A stretch of 64,000 nt of DNA from Biomphalaria glabrata (GCF_947242115.1 NC_074711.1:3405001-3469000), one strand, 5' to 3'. Shown: positions 1 through 18,925, counted from the stretch's first letter. Numbers and translations: made by a program. The notes: generated by a model not told the origin, from the letters alone.

Positions 1-179
1 AAATACAAACGTTTTTTTTTTTTTAAGATGATTGCTCGTGTTTCTATGTCAACCTAGTTAAGCAAGTTAATCAATAACTAAAATTGGGAATATTTAGACC
101 TAAATAGATGGACATTTGTCAAAACGACTTTCACACAGATAAACTCATATCAAACATATTTACACTTACATATCATCAT

Positions 180-300
180 CTATCCAAGGCAAAAGACAGA
201 GAGGAATGGAGAAAGACGGTTGACAAATCTTGTGTGGTGCCCCAACAGACTAAGGGATAGAGGTGAACGTGATCTTCATCTAAAATAATCTCCGAAGAAA
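180..300 (+). mobile_element. LINE 3'-end fragment (ORF2 C-terminus)
   Basis: The plus strand reads KAKDREEWRKTVDKSC followed by a stop, the usual tail of a non-LTR retrotransposon ORF2 (basic run, DREEWR, then a short 3' end). A related stretch lies at 62020-62130, which marks it as a dispersed repeat. Only the last few dozen codons are present. Class is confident, clade is not. Confidence 0.5.
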
Positions 301-419
301 GCGAGACAACTCTCCATGTATTCGTTAAATTAAAACAATTATTTCTCTTTGCAAGTAAAAAAAAAAAAAGCAAACAAAAAAAAAAAACTAGAAGGTTCAG
401 GCAAGCATGTATCTTATTA

Positions 420-599
420 AATTACAGACGTTTCTTTAAGATAAAATAAATACGTCCTATAATAATTGTAGGACGTAATCATCTTTTTTTTTTGAAGTAA
501 CGTCTGTGTCATATAAGATAAGATAAGATATTCGTATCTAGTTATTCCAGACCTAAACTCTGCGAAGTCCTTGGTTTTCCTGGCTGATACATGCAACAC
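420..599. mobile_element. Inverted pair of LINE 3' ends
   Basis: Two copies of the same LINE 3'-terminal sequence lie tail to tail around position 462: a minus-oriented copy (421-460) and a plus-oriented copy (467-532) ending in GATAA repeats. The centre is an inverted repeat, TACGTCCTA against TAGGACGTA. A minus-strand ORF2 C-terminus (ARKTKDFAEFRSG) at 536-599 abuts it. The same 3' end recurs at 4513-4577 and 8733-8790. Confidence 0.55.
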
Positions 600-771
600 T
601 CTTCATGTTATGATGGCACTAGCGAAGAAGGACTCAGGAGCACTTGTAGTAGTCTAGTTGCTTAGCGGGCAGAACTGCCCTGTTGGTGAGGTAAGGCCCA
701 TATTTAATGTGGGCGAGGTATATTTTGCCAGACTCTTGTGGCACAGAATGGTGGATATCAAATAATGAAAT

Positions 772-1003
772 GGAGGATTGTGGCTGAGTGGCAAAGCGCT
801 TGGCGTCCAAACCGAGAGATTCCGGGTTCAAATCTCGGCGAGATCTGGGATTTGGAATTTCAGTATTTTTAAGACTTCCCTGACGCTAACGGGTATCTGA
901 CACTAGCTGGTCGTTGTGATGGCCACAAGACACCCTCGTTAGGTCTCGTTAACCGTCGACCAACAAAACAGATGAGTTTTACATCATGTGTCCTATAGGT
1001 CAC
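772..1003 (+). repeat. tRNA-derived SINE, family A, copy 1
   Basis: The head has a tRNA-like A box (TGGCTGAGTGGCAAAGCGC) and a B box (GGGTTCAAATC). The body continues with GGGATTT, GGGTATCTGACACTAG, a GGTCGTTGTGATGGCCAC motif and the tail TTTACATCATGTGTCCTATAG. The same body occurs at least seven more times in the window on both strands. It is a SINE and not a tRNA gene, because the tRNA part has no proper acceptor stem and the non-tRNA body is conserved. Confidence 0.8.
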
Positions 1004-1022
1004 ATTTTTTTAGAAATAATAT

Positions 1023-1170
1023 GTGGAATGCGTTCTCGACTTAATGGTTCCGGCCCTCGTTCGTACCCTGCCGCCGCCATGCCCCCATTGTCCTGAGGGG
1101 ATTTTGGGCTAGGATGTATTAGTCTTCAATTCTGATGGAGCATTCGAAACATGTAAACAATAAAATATTT
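1023..1170 (+). repeat. SINE, family B, copy 1
   Basis: A degenerate copy of a second short repeat family, with a B-box-like GTTCGTACCCTGCC, a CCCCCATTGTCCTG core and the tail CATTCGAAACATGTAAAC. Better copies lie at 10778-10950 and 20740-20905. It directly follows a family A SINE. Confidence 0.65.
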
Positions 1171-1744
1171 TAAAATCCTATTAAAAAAAAAAAAAAACTT
1201 ATCTAAAGGGGAAGAACTCCCCCTTAAAACTATTTCAATGATTACAAGTTATCTCCCTTAGCCGATATCAAACAAAACAATGAACTACGAATAATTAATT
1301 GGCTGCAATTGGGTATTTTTGTTCGATTTGATTCATGTTTTGTTAGATACAATAAATAATTGTTGAAAGTATCAACTTGATCGGAGAATGCGTGAGGGAG
1401 AAATAGAATTAACTATTATTTTAGCCATATCTGTGAATACTGAAGGATTAATTACCAGTAATTAATGGACTAATTTGTTACTTTTTCTTTCATTGTGATT
1501 CATATCTTGTCTATACCAATGAATGACTGTGCACAGCTTCAACTTGATCCGAGAATGGTTGTGGTGTACACACTTTTTACCAGACAGACAGACAGAGTGA
1601 GTTGATATAAGCTTTGTTGCAAATCCAATGCTACAAACTGTAATAAAATGTCATTTGGGTAAATAAGAAAGAAACGAAATTATGTTGGCCTGTGGGATCT
1701 TGAATAATAGTGTCGTAGTTTATCTTAGAAGCTATAGTCTATCT
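1171..1744. other. AT-rich sequence without recognised features
   Basis: Apart from a poly-A run near 1183-1197 and a short GACA run near 1584, I see no coding sequence or family repeat here. Confidence 0.5.
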
Positions 1745-2035
1745 GCTTGCACAGATAACCTACCCAAAAGAAAGGCGCGTGCCGAAGACAGGCGCAAACA
1801 ATGAACACATAACAGACATACGCTTAGTCTGCATTAGATGTGGAAAATAATAATAATAAGGCTTGTCTTCGAGTCCGAAGATTAATAAGGAAATGCAGTA
1901 TTTCCCGTGGCTACGCAGCCCCAGTTGCGACCTACATATTTTGACGTATCCGACGCAGGCATAACCATTGTGGCAAATATGCAGGTCACAGCTGGGTTTG
2001 CGTAGTCGTGTGAAATACTGCACTAATCGTTAACA
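1745..2035. mobile_element. Rearranged LINE C-terminus forming a fold-back
   Basis: The plus strand at 1768-1803 encodes a KARAEDRRKQ-type piece of a LINE ORF2. The minus strand at 2023-1885 encodes the matching zinc-finger tail (NGYACVGYVKICRSQLGLRS, then HGKYC). The two ends of the 1888-2023 block are inverted copies of each other (GCAGTATTTC against GAAATACTGC, with about 43 imperfectly paired bases per arm). It derives from the LINE family seen at 32060-32515, rearranged after insertion. Confidence 0.6.
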
Positions 2036-2040
2036 ATCGG

Positions 2041-2686
2041 AATCGACGACATCGCTTCGAGAGGCTAAGTGCGCTTGAACTTAGCTAGGCTTGGCTACCT
2101 ATGATGGGGGCTCGACACCCGACTCGGGCAGAGTTATGTTTACTGAGCGCCTAAAGGCAACACGGAAAAAAAACTGCTAGATACCCCCCCCACACACACA
2201 CACACACTGGTCCACAAATGAGATTGGACCAAAGCGCTCTGAGCATGCTATAAGCATGAAAGTAGCGCTATATAAAAGCCATAATTTATTTATTTATTTA
2301 AAAAAAAACTCTAATACTCAGATGACAATTATCTTTAACAACCTTCCGAATTCAGATAGAATACATTAAGACAATGTTAAACTGTTAATTGGTCGGGGGG
2401 TGGAAGTTACAGGAGCTCTGTAATCTGCTAATACATCACTCCGCTTTAGTAATAGAGCCTAATGAGTTAAAATCGTGCTTTTATGCAGGAGCCACTGTGA
2501 CATTGTCATATGAATGACTGCATCGTTTAGCGTTAACGTATGAAATGATACGTTTTCTTTTGTTACCCACCTGCCTACTTAAGTCAAGTCATTGTTTACC
2601 TGTCATCGCATCAAGACAGTTTCAGACGGGGGGAGGGGGTATTGTAGCTGAAGGTGTCTTATTATATATCCTTGTCTTATGTCGCT

Positions 2687-2731
<45 letters not shown>

Positions 2732-3215
2732 CTTTCCCACAACACACACTTTGTTTTCCCTTTCGCTATAAGCATATAATGTTAAGCAATAGCATGTATT
2801 TTATGTGACCTAGTGACCTTTTTTTTATTTCTCGGCTTTTTTTTATGCTTACATCACGTGACGCTTAGCATGTACATGACAATAATAATGAATAAGTAAT
2901 AGCGAACAAATACGTTTTTTCTAGAAATATAAAAGTAAGTGGGAGCCTAAGTGGGAGAAACTGTGCTAGGCGAGTGAGGGCTTTTGGGCTTACAATACAG
3001 GTTACAGCAGAGCGTAGGTAAGCCCATCTCTCCTCTCTCTCTTTCTCCCTTTCATGGTATTAAGTAGGCTACATTAACACAGTCTTAACTTGTATTTATG
3101 TATCTATAGATCTCACAGGCCAACATAATTTGAACATATAAAATGAGATAATATGGCTGTACCTATTAGTTCTTGTATATCTCTTATAAATGTGTCTTTA
3201 TGTTATATTCATAGT
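2041..3215. other. Non-coding stretch with simple repeats
   Basis: The stretch holds a CA run at about 2193-2208, TTTA repeats near 2286-2300 and a pure TC run at 2691-2729. An ORF across the TC run is an artefact of the dinucleotide repeat. No gene or dispersed family was recognised. Confidence 0.5.
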
Positions 3216-3472
3216 TCCCCTTTCAGACATTGCGATATGTAGGGCAGATGATGTAAAGGTCATCTGTTTCTGTGGCACACAGCTAAGGAAGGTGTGGTGT
3301 GGCCAGCACAACGACCAACCGCCTTTACTTTTCCCCAACTAATGTCAGGTTCCCATTAGAGCTGGGTGGACTCAGGGGCGCCCAAGGATCCCGAAGTTAA
3401 AAATCCCAGTCTTCGAACCGAGACCCCCGGTTCGAAAGTCACGCACTTTAGCACCCAGCCATCGCGCCTCCG
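3216..3472 (-). repeat. tRNA-derived SINE, family A, copy 2
   Basis: Full-length minus-strand copy. It runs from the 3' tail (CTTTCAGACATTGCG, GGGCAGATGATGTAAAGGTC) through AACGACCAACCGCC and CCCAACTAATGTCAGG to a tRNA-like head ending near GGCGCGATGGCTGGG. The B box survives as GGTTCGAAAG. Confidence 0.85.
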
Positions 3473-3569
3473 TAATAACATTTAAAATTTCAATTTTTAA
3501 AAGATCACCATTTTTAAGTTATTAAGCCCCCTAAATTTCATTCTGATATTATTTCTGAAACTATTGAAA

Positions 3570-3655
3570 CCTGCCTTTTTATCTGCCTGGGTAGATCACT
3601 TTGGGGGCCGATTTTGAGCTTGTTTCCACACAAACTGTCTTTGTAACCTTGTTGT
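3570..3655 (+). repeat. Dispersed repeat D, copy 1
   Basis: This stretch (GGGGGCCGATTTT, then TTTCCACACAAACTGTCTTT) recurs in inverse orientation at 61905-61990 with high similarity. It may be the tail of an unrecognised SINE or LINE. Only two copies are seen here. Confidence 0.55.
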
Positions 3656-3751
3656 TTTTTTTTTTTTGTGTCATCGCGGGAAGTTGGTGCTATTTCATGA
3701 CAGTGTGATCAAGTATGTTACATAGACAATATATTATTATAATAGCTAATT

Positions 3752-3870
3752 CTACCGCAATGGATTCCTGCGCTTTGGAATGTCGTTCGATGGTCACGGT
3801 GGTCGGGTTCGAACCCTGCCCGCAGTCATCTTCAAATCTGGAGAAACATCCGAAACATCTAAAACAAACA
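3752..3870 (+). repeat. SINE, family B, copy 2 (short)
   Basis: Contains GGAATGTCGTTCGATGGTC, GGTTCGAACCCTGCCC and the family tail GAAACATCCGAAACATCTAA. The CCCATTGTCCTGCAGG core is missing. Confidence 0.65.
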
Positions 3871-3889
3871 AACATCGAAATAAATCAAA

Positions 3890-4577
3890 TAACTACGTAT
3901 TTCAAACGATATTTTACAAAGAGAATTAGATGAATTACAGAAATGGGAATCAAATTGGAGCATGTCTTTCCACCCAGAAAAATGTCAGTTGTTAAGAGTA
4001 ACAAAAAAACTAAAACAAATTAATTCCACTTATCTTATTCATGGCAAACCAGTAACACAGACTAAAAACGCAAAATACCTAGGTGTTATAATAAATGAAA
4101 AACTGTCATGGAATCCACATATTGAACATTAAGAAACTAGAACAGACACAAAATAGAGCAGTGCGATTCATAACAAACGAATATTCACATTTGACTAGAG
4201 TAACACCTTTAGTAAAATCACTAAATTTAGAAAGCCTCCAGGACAGAAGGCTCAAAAGTAAAGTAGCAATCATACATAAAACACTGAACCATAATCTTCA
4301 AATACAAAAACAAAATTTAATAAAATACTCTGAAAGACACAAAGATAAAGGCACATTCCTCGTCCCATATGCTAGGACAAATTTGTACAAATACTCCTTC
4401 TTCCCTAGTGCTATTAGAGCATGGAATGGGTTGCCTGAGCTAGCCAGGAAAACCAGTGACTTGGCAGAATTTAAGTCATTGGTTAATATGCATGACTAAA
4501 TGCATGACGCGTAGGACGTAATCATCTTCTTTTTTGAAGTAACGTCTGTATTATATAAGATAAGATAAGATATTATG
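3890..4577 (+). mobile_element. 5'-truncated LINE, reverse transcriptase C-terminus
   Basis: The plus strand encodes the end of a non-LTR reverse transcriptase. A first part (LQKWESNWSMSFHPEKCQLL, then KYLGVIINEKLSWNPHI) is the segment after the catalytic core. A deletion shifts the frame near 4125. A second part (4134-4499) has KKLEQTQNRAVRFI, then FFPSAIRAWNGLP and DLAEFKSLV, typical of the CR1/Jockey-like C-terminus. After the stop at 4497-4499 come a short hairpin-forming 3' UTR (GGACGTAATCATC, GAAGTAACGTCTG) and the tail ATATAAGATAAGATAAGATA. The copy is dead: it is truncated, deleted and lacks the core RT and endonuclease. Confidence 0.75.
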
Positions 4578-4820
4578 AATGCCTTCTTAGAACTTCTAAA
4601 TCCACACACACACACACAAATAATGGCCACTGGCATCCAAGCGACATTCTCTCGGATGTCAACTTTCCATACACCATAGTTCAATGAAGGCGTTCTAAAT
4701 GTATTAAGTGTGCATAGAATGGTGCAAATTATTCAATGTGAAATACGTAGCCTACATAACGTCATAAACTCGATCGACATTTACAACAACTTCCAAAATC
4801 TATAAAACCATGACGTTGCT

Positions 4821-5619
4821 AAATTCCCCACGTCTAACACTACATCAGGGTCTGTTAGACATCGAATGTGTCTGGAGTAGGCCTACTGTAGAGTAGCGTT
4901 AAATTTCCCACGTCTAACACTACATCAGGGTCTGTTAGACATCGAATGTGTCTGGAGTAGGCCTACTGTAGAGTAGCGTTAAATTCCCACATCTAACACT
5001 ACATCAGGGTCTGTTAGACATCGAATGTGTCTGGAGTAGGCCTACTGTAGGGTAGCGTTAAATTCCCCACATCTAACACTACATCAGGGTCTGTTAGACA
5101 TCGAATGTGTCTGGAGTAGGCCTACTGTAGAGTAGCGTTAAATTCCCCACATCTAACACTACATCAGGGTCTGTTAGACATCGAATGTGTCTGGAGTAGG
5201 CCTACTGTAGGGTAGCGTTAAATTCCCCACATCTAACACTACATCAGGGTCTGTTAGACATCGAATGTGTCTGGAGTAGGCCTACTGTAGAGTAGCGTTA
5301 AATTCCCCACATCTAACACTACATCAGGGTCTGTTAGACATCGAATGTGTCTGGAGTAGGCCTACTGTAGGGTAGCGTTAAATTCCCCACATCTAACACT
5401 ACATCAGGGTCTGTTAGACATCGAATGTGTCTGGAGTAGGCCTACTGTAGAGTAGCGTTAAATTCCCCACATCTAACACTACATCGAAGTCTGTTAGACG
5501 ACGAATGTGCCTGGGGTAGGCCAACTGTACGGTAGCGTTAAATTTCCCACATCTAACACTACATCGAAGTCTGTTAGACGACGAATGTGTCTGGAGTAGG
5601 CCTACTGTACGGTAGCGTT
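4821..5619. repeat. 80-bp tandem satellite, about 10 copies
   Basis: Ten nearly identical units of 79-80 bp, starting AAATTCCCCAC and ending TAGCGTT. Copies 3-8 alternate GGGTAGCGTT and GAGTAGCGTT, which implies a 160-bp dimer as the amplification unit. The last two copies share variants of their own (CGAAGTCTG, GACGACGAATG). Each unit holds the 12-bp palindrome AGTAGGCCTACT and the inverted pair CTAAC/GTTAG. Confidence 0.95.
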
Positions 5620-5639
5620 ACATGGGCTACAGACGCGAA

Positions 5640-5890
5640 ACACGAGCGTGAATTAAATTCATCCAACGTGAGCTGTCTCCGCCTTTACTTGAAGGTTACA
5701 TGGCAAGACAGTGACCAACACCGAGATACTGGCTGCTCCTACGCGTCTCCTCAATATGCTTACCATCTTGAGACAACGCCCACTGCGAACGAAACTCATG
5801 AGTTATCTTTTATGAGCTACTTTTATATAGGAGTGACAGACCCAACCGCCGTTATGTGGATCTTATTAAAAGATATCTAGATCTAGAAGT
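5640..5890 (+). mobile_element. LINE ORF2 C-terminal fragment
   Basis: Across frames the strand encodes VTWQDSDQHRD / NTEILAAPTRLLNMLTILRQ and then RPNRRYVDLIKRYL. These match the usual order near a LINE ORF2 end (W-x-D-x-V-x-N-T-E-V-L, LRQRRLRW, GRPxLRYxD). Frame changes and lost codons show decay. The ORF spanning 5587-5880 is not a host gene. Confidence 0.6.
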
Positions 5891-6029
5891 GGTGGATGAT
5901 TGTTGAGAATACTTACAGCCCCAGACCGCACTTATATTATAAAATACAGACGTTACTTCAAAAATAAAGATATGTGATATGTGGAAGGGAGTGGTGATAA
6001 AGAGACACGCAATACACAGATAGCATTGA

Positions 6030-6275
6030 TCTCATCCAAATAACAAAAACAAGCCCAGCGAAAATGCTGATTCCTCTAGCACCCAGGCAGGCGCTACGTT
6101 TACCTGTGATGTAAGTCGCCTAAAATGCTTCACCGGAACAGAATTGTATCGCTGCAAGAAGAAGTGCCCCTCGAGATTTACAATCAACAGCAACGTCAGT
6201 GTTAGTGAGAAAGCGTCCATTTGTTTCAAAGTTTCAGCTAAATGGCCACCATTCAGAGAAAAGACACGCTGATGG
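6030..6275 (+). pseudogene. Orphan cysteine-rich ORF, possible relic exon
   Basis: One plus-strand frame is open from 6030 to a TGA at 6273-6275 (about 81 codons) without a start Met. It is more protein-like than its surroundings: AGATFTCDVSRLKCF, then ELYRCKKKCPSRF, then SEKASICFKV. Five cysteines and alternating polar/hydrophobic stretches suggest an extracellular domain. No splice acceptor or donor can be assigned with confidence, and no family is recognised. It could be a decayed exon or chance. Confidence 0.25.
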
Positions 6276-6519
6276 ATGAACCACAAAAGTTTGACCATTA
6301 ATTAGGACCACAAATTAAGCTTTCAAATTCGTTTTTCTTAATTAGAAAAAAATAATAATTGTAAAATGCGCTAATTGCCGACACAGTTTACTTATTTATT
6401 TCAAAAGCATAATGGCTGGCCCAGAGCAACAAAGATAATTCACTGGGAAAAAAAACAAACAAAAAAAGCAGGCGCCCCAAAGACAGACCACGAGTAGGCC
6501 TAACGGTAGCTTGATCACG

Positions 6520-6665
6520 TAGAGACAGATCTACAACAGCTAAAAGTCCTGGCATGGAGACGTAAAGCTCATGATAGATCAGAATGGAGAGATGTGCTAA
6601 AGCAGGGCAGGTCCCACCCCCCTTTCATGGACTGTAACGCCACTGTGATGGATGGATAAAGGCTG
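6520..6665 (+). mobile_element. LINE ORF2 C-terminal fragment
   Basis: The frame reads QQLKVLAWRRKAHDRSEWRD and then DCNATVMDG, the pattern of a LINE 3' end (RRKAxDRxEWR, short tail). A related, more decayed minus-strand piece lies at 8930-9010. Confidence 0.5.
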
Positions 6666-7699
6666 GTGGGTAGTGTGAGTTGTAGACGTAACTATAATCT
6701 TTACGCGTTGGGATGTCTGCCTCTGTCTGGTCGTCATGGGCGTAGCCAGGGGGGGGGGGGTCCCCCCCCCCCGAAATGAAAATTCCCCCCCCCCCCGCAG
6801 GAATTAAGTGACTGATTTTTGCTTTCATTTTGTTTATTTTAGGTGAGATTTTAATACTAAATCATCACTTACCACAGCGCAGCCGATGCAGTTTTGAGTT
6901 AAAAACCCTCTACCAGGGGGCTTTGAGTTTAAAACCCCCTGCAGGGGGTTGTGTATTTTAAACCCCCTACCAGAGGTTTTTGCAGTTAAATCCCCCTCTT
7001 CTATAAAACAAAACAAAAAAAATGCAAACAACAATCCCCAAATTCCAACAGCACAGTTGAGGAAGATTTTGATTTTAAAACCCCCTCCAAAATTTACGAT
7101 AAACCCCATCTTCAATATCAAAAAAAGAAAATTACACACTCAAAATTCTATGAGTGTAGCCAGTTGGGGTTTGAAGCTAAAAAGTACCTCTTCAATATAA
7201 AAGAAAAAGCAAATTACACACTATAAAATCTATGAGCGTAGCCAAAGGGGTTTTTAGTTTAAATCCCCCTCCTCCAGATGGCTTTTTCTTTAAAGTTTAA
7301 AACCCCTCCAGATGGATTTGAGTTTAAAATTCCCCTACAGAGCGTTTAGAGTTGAAAACCTCTCTCTTCAATATTATTTTAAAGCAAACTACAGTCACCA
7401 CATTCTATGATCGTAAATAAATGGGGTTTTGAATAAAAAAAAAAAAAAAAACTCCAGAGATTTCTTAGTTTAAAACCCCTCAACAGATGATTTGACGAAA
7501 AAAACTTTCCTTTTCGATATAAAATCTAAAGCGAAATACAGGCATGTAATTCCAAGAGCGTAGTCAAGAACGGTTACAAATTTCTACCAGTGGCTTGGGC
7601 TCCATTAATAAAGTGTGAATAGTCTTCTGCCGAAATTGAAAATCATTAAATGTGTCTCAACAAAGATGGCTAAGACAGATTTTAGGAGTCAGTCATAGA

Positions 7700-7893
7700 G
7701 ATCGGGTCTAAATCAAAGAAATCATATGCCGAACTGGGAGTCGAATCCTTAGTAAGGTTGTGACAGAGCGTCGCATGAGGTTTTGCGGGACATGTTCTCA
7801 CACAAAATGAATTACGCAAAATAAGAGTTGCGGAAACAGCTTGCCGGAAAATGCGCCGAACGGCGCGAGAGGGTCTAAGTCAGTAAGAATAGC
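7700..7893 (+). mobile_element. LINE 3' end inside the hAT-like element
   Basis: Frames read SRILSKVVTERRMRF and then, after a jump, CRKMRRTARE. The last bases (CAGCTTGCCG, ATGCGCCGAACGGCGCG, CTAAGTC) match the end of the LINE copy at 14720-14923. This copy lacks the middle (the GRPRITW region), so it is internally deleted. Confidence 0.6.
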
Positions 7894-8127
7894 ACATTAG
7901 GTTTTTGAAATAAAACTTTTTAATAGCAAGATAATGCACTGTAGATACCTCAGAATATGCATTTTGTTGGCTTTCAATACCAGAAATAGTGCTCGGCGGC
8001 GGGGCTTCGCCCCGCGCTGAGGGAGCGCTGCGAACTCCCCCAGACCCCCTTGCAAGCAAGGGTGGGGAGTCTACAATAAACAATAAACGTCTTCCGAAAG
8101 GGTCAGAATGTAATAAAGATTAATTAT

Positions 8128-8129
8128 GT

Positions 8130-8171
<42 letters not shown>
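8128..8171. repeat. CA/TA microsatellite
   Basis: A short CA run followed by about 30 bp of TA, inside the right part of the hAT-like element. Confidence 0.9.
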
Positions 8172-8175
<4 letters not shown>

Positions 8176-8335
8176 TTTCCGAGGGGGGTGGGGTAAAACC
8201 CTCCCCGAAAAAAAATCCTGGCTACGCCCATGCTGGTCGTATATGGTATGTTCTTCCAACTGTCATCATGAATGTCACAAGTGCGAACCCTAGACGTTTT
8301 GGGTTAGAACGTAATAATCTTCATTTCTGAATCAG

Positions 8336-8792
8336 CCAGGAAAACCAATGACATTTCTTATTCCATACGCTAGAACAAATTCATACAAATGCTCCTTCTT
8401 CCCTAGTGCCACTAGAGAATGGAAAGGGATGCCTGAATCAACCAGGAAAACCAACGACATTTCTTATTCCATATGCTAGAACAAATTCGTACAAGTGCTC
8501 CTTCTTCCCTAGTGCCACTAGAGAATGGAAAGGGATGCCTGAATCAACCAGGAAAACCAACATTTCTTATTCCATATGCTAGAACAAATTCGTACAAGTG
8601 CTCCTTCTTCCCTAGTGCCATTAGAGAATGGAATGGGTTGCCTGAATCAGCCAGGAAAACCAACGACTTAGCAGAGTTTAAGTCATTGATTAGCATGTAT
8701 AACTAGATTGACACATGAAATGGGCAATAGGTAAGACGTAATTATCTTCTTTTTTTAAAGTAACGTCTGTAATATATAAGATAAGATAAGAA
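8336..8792 (+). mobile_element. LINE 3' end with tandemly triplicated C-terminus
   Basis: The C-terminal coding segment (IPYARTNSYKCSFFPSAIRE, then WNGLPESARKTND) occurs three times in tandem with a period of about 111-115 bp (starts near 8336, 8441 and 8556). Only the last copy continues into DLAEFKSLISMYN, the stop at 8704-8706, the 3' hairpin and the ATATAAGATAAGATAAG tail. It belongs to the same family as the 3890-4577 copy. Confidence 0.75.
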
Positions 8793-9010
8793 CGCCCAAA
8801 AAAATAATTGTCGACACAATGGTAGGAAGTTCAAAGGTCAGCAACAGGTACGGGCATTGAAAAAAAAAAACTTTCTTGAATGATTCGGTAGGAACGACGT
8901 AACTATGGTAACCACTGCTACGTCTGCTATCCTTTCCAGTAGCGTTACAGCCCACTGATGATGATGGAGGGCTCTGGCCTGCTTCATCCCTCCATTCAGA
9001 TGTATCCTGG

Positions 9011-10411
9011 GTCTTTCGTCTCCACGCCCTAACTCAAGTAGTTGTAGATCTGCAGACCTTTTGGTTTTTCCCTTTACGTCTGCTACAATGTCTTTATTTT
9101 CTACTGCATCTTTATCATTCACTCATACGGATATCGCCTAGGTGGGCATCAATTATTATTGATCGTGATAGGTGGTTATAAGATTTTTATAGTATAATAT
9201 TTTGGTGCGGGCTTGCAGCATAAATAACATATGTAGGAAAGGATCGGGGTTTTTAACTGAATGGATAAGCCAGCGTTCCAGGAAGGGGGTGTTAGGTATG
9301 AGCTAGCTGAAGTTTTTTTTTGTTTTTTTAAATAGGCCTACATTAAAAAAAATTGTTTCGTTTAGCAGGTTAAGTAAAACTTTTTTTTTCTCATAAAAAA
9401 TACCTACGTTTTACATCTTAACAGTAACAAGATTTACAGACGTTAATTTATTTAAAAAATATAGAGTCTGGACTAGATCTATATGTAGATCTATATATTA
9501 TGTCTAGAGACTAGACCCGTACGTAAGTCCTACGCGTAGCCTATATTCATCATGTTAACATACATTTTAAATCTTCTAAGTCATTGGTTTTCCTGGCTGA
9601 TTCAGACAATCCGTTTCCCTCTTTTGGAGAATACTACACATATATATTCTAGATCTATATTCGAGTTGTTAAAATAATGGAATAAAATACTAAACAGATA
9701 TAGATCTACATATATGATACTCATGGCTGTCAAAAACTAACCCCCCCCCCCCTATTATTTCCGAAGTTGTGACGTCTCTGGTGACCTTTTATGCCAGGAA
9801 AGAGACTTTATAAGCTTTTAAAATATAGAATCTGTCTACAACTAATTAACTCGATGTGCAGCCTTATTTCAGCCTATAACAAGATCTAATAAATTTGTCT
9901 ATTTTAAAAAGATGTAGACTCCAGAACTAGATTATATTTATATTTCTGCCATGTTACATTTCTTTATATAAAAATAGAAGTAAAAGAACAATAAATAGAT
10001 CTAGATCCAGGGTAGATCTAAAGCTAGATCTGTAGCTTTATAAATAAGACAAGACTTATGTACAGGTTGGCGTGTTTGTTTTCTACAAGTGTAATTGAGC
10101 TACGAATGTTTTGTTTTAAACTTCAAATTTACTAATTAGAAGTTTATAAATAAAAAAAAAGATGGACAAGAATTTGAAATTAATGTAGATCTAGATATTT
10201 GCGAAATCTAAAACAAGCAGTAATGTGTGCCCAGTTTTCACGAATGCGTCTATTTATCTTTATTTGTCCAGGTTTTCCTGGCCAATCACAAAACAGTGGT
10301 ATCTAAATCTCCCTACTTTTAGACCTATCTAGAGACCATATCATAAGGCATATGAGAATCTAGATCTATGTCGTATATTCTGGGAAGCTTCTGATAAAAT
10401 TGTGGTGAATT
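9011..10411. other. AT-rich DNA upstream of the kinase gene
   Basis: Contains a short minus-strand LINE remnant at about 9575-9605 (complement of CAGCCAGGAAAACCAATGAC) and a similar scrap near 10266. Many TAGATCTA-type low-complexity tracts follow. The promoter and 5' UTR of the kinase must lie in the right part, but no TATA or initiator element is clear. Confidence 0.45.

Positions 10412-18925
<8,514 letters not shown>

Larger units (their letters stand above)
6735..8232. mobile_element. hAT-like DNA transposon, non-autonomous, 1.5 kb
   Basis: Perfect 16-bp terminal inverted repeats (CATGGGCGTAGCCAGG at 6735-6750, its complement at 8217-8232) are flanked by an identical 8-bp duplication, CTGGTCGT, at 6727-6734 and 8233-8240. 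CA..TG ends and 8-bp duplications are typical of hAT elements. No transposase frame is present. The left part contains diverged tandem units built on GAGCGTAGCCA and AAAACCCCCT motifs. The right part has the GGGGCTTCGCCCC hairpin. A LINE 3' end (7700-7893) sits inside. Confidence 0.85.

Noticed and set aside
2545-2808. 87-codon ORF
   Set aside because: Most of it is a TC dinucleotide array, with no other support.
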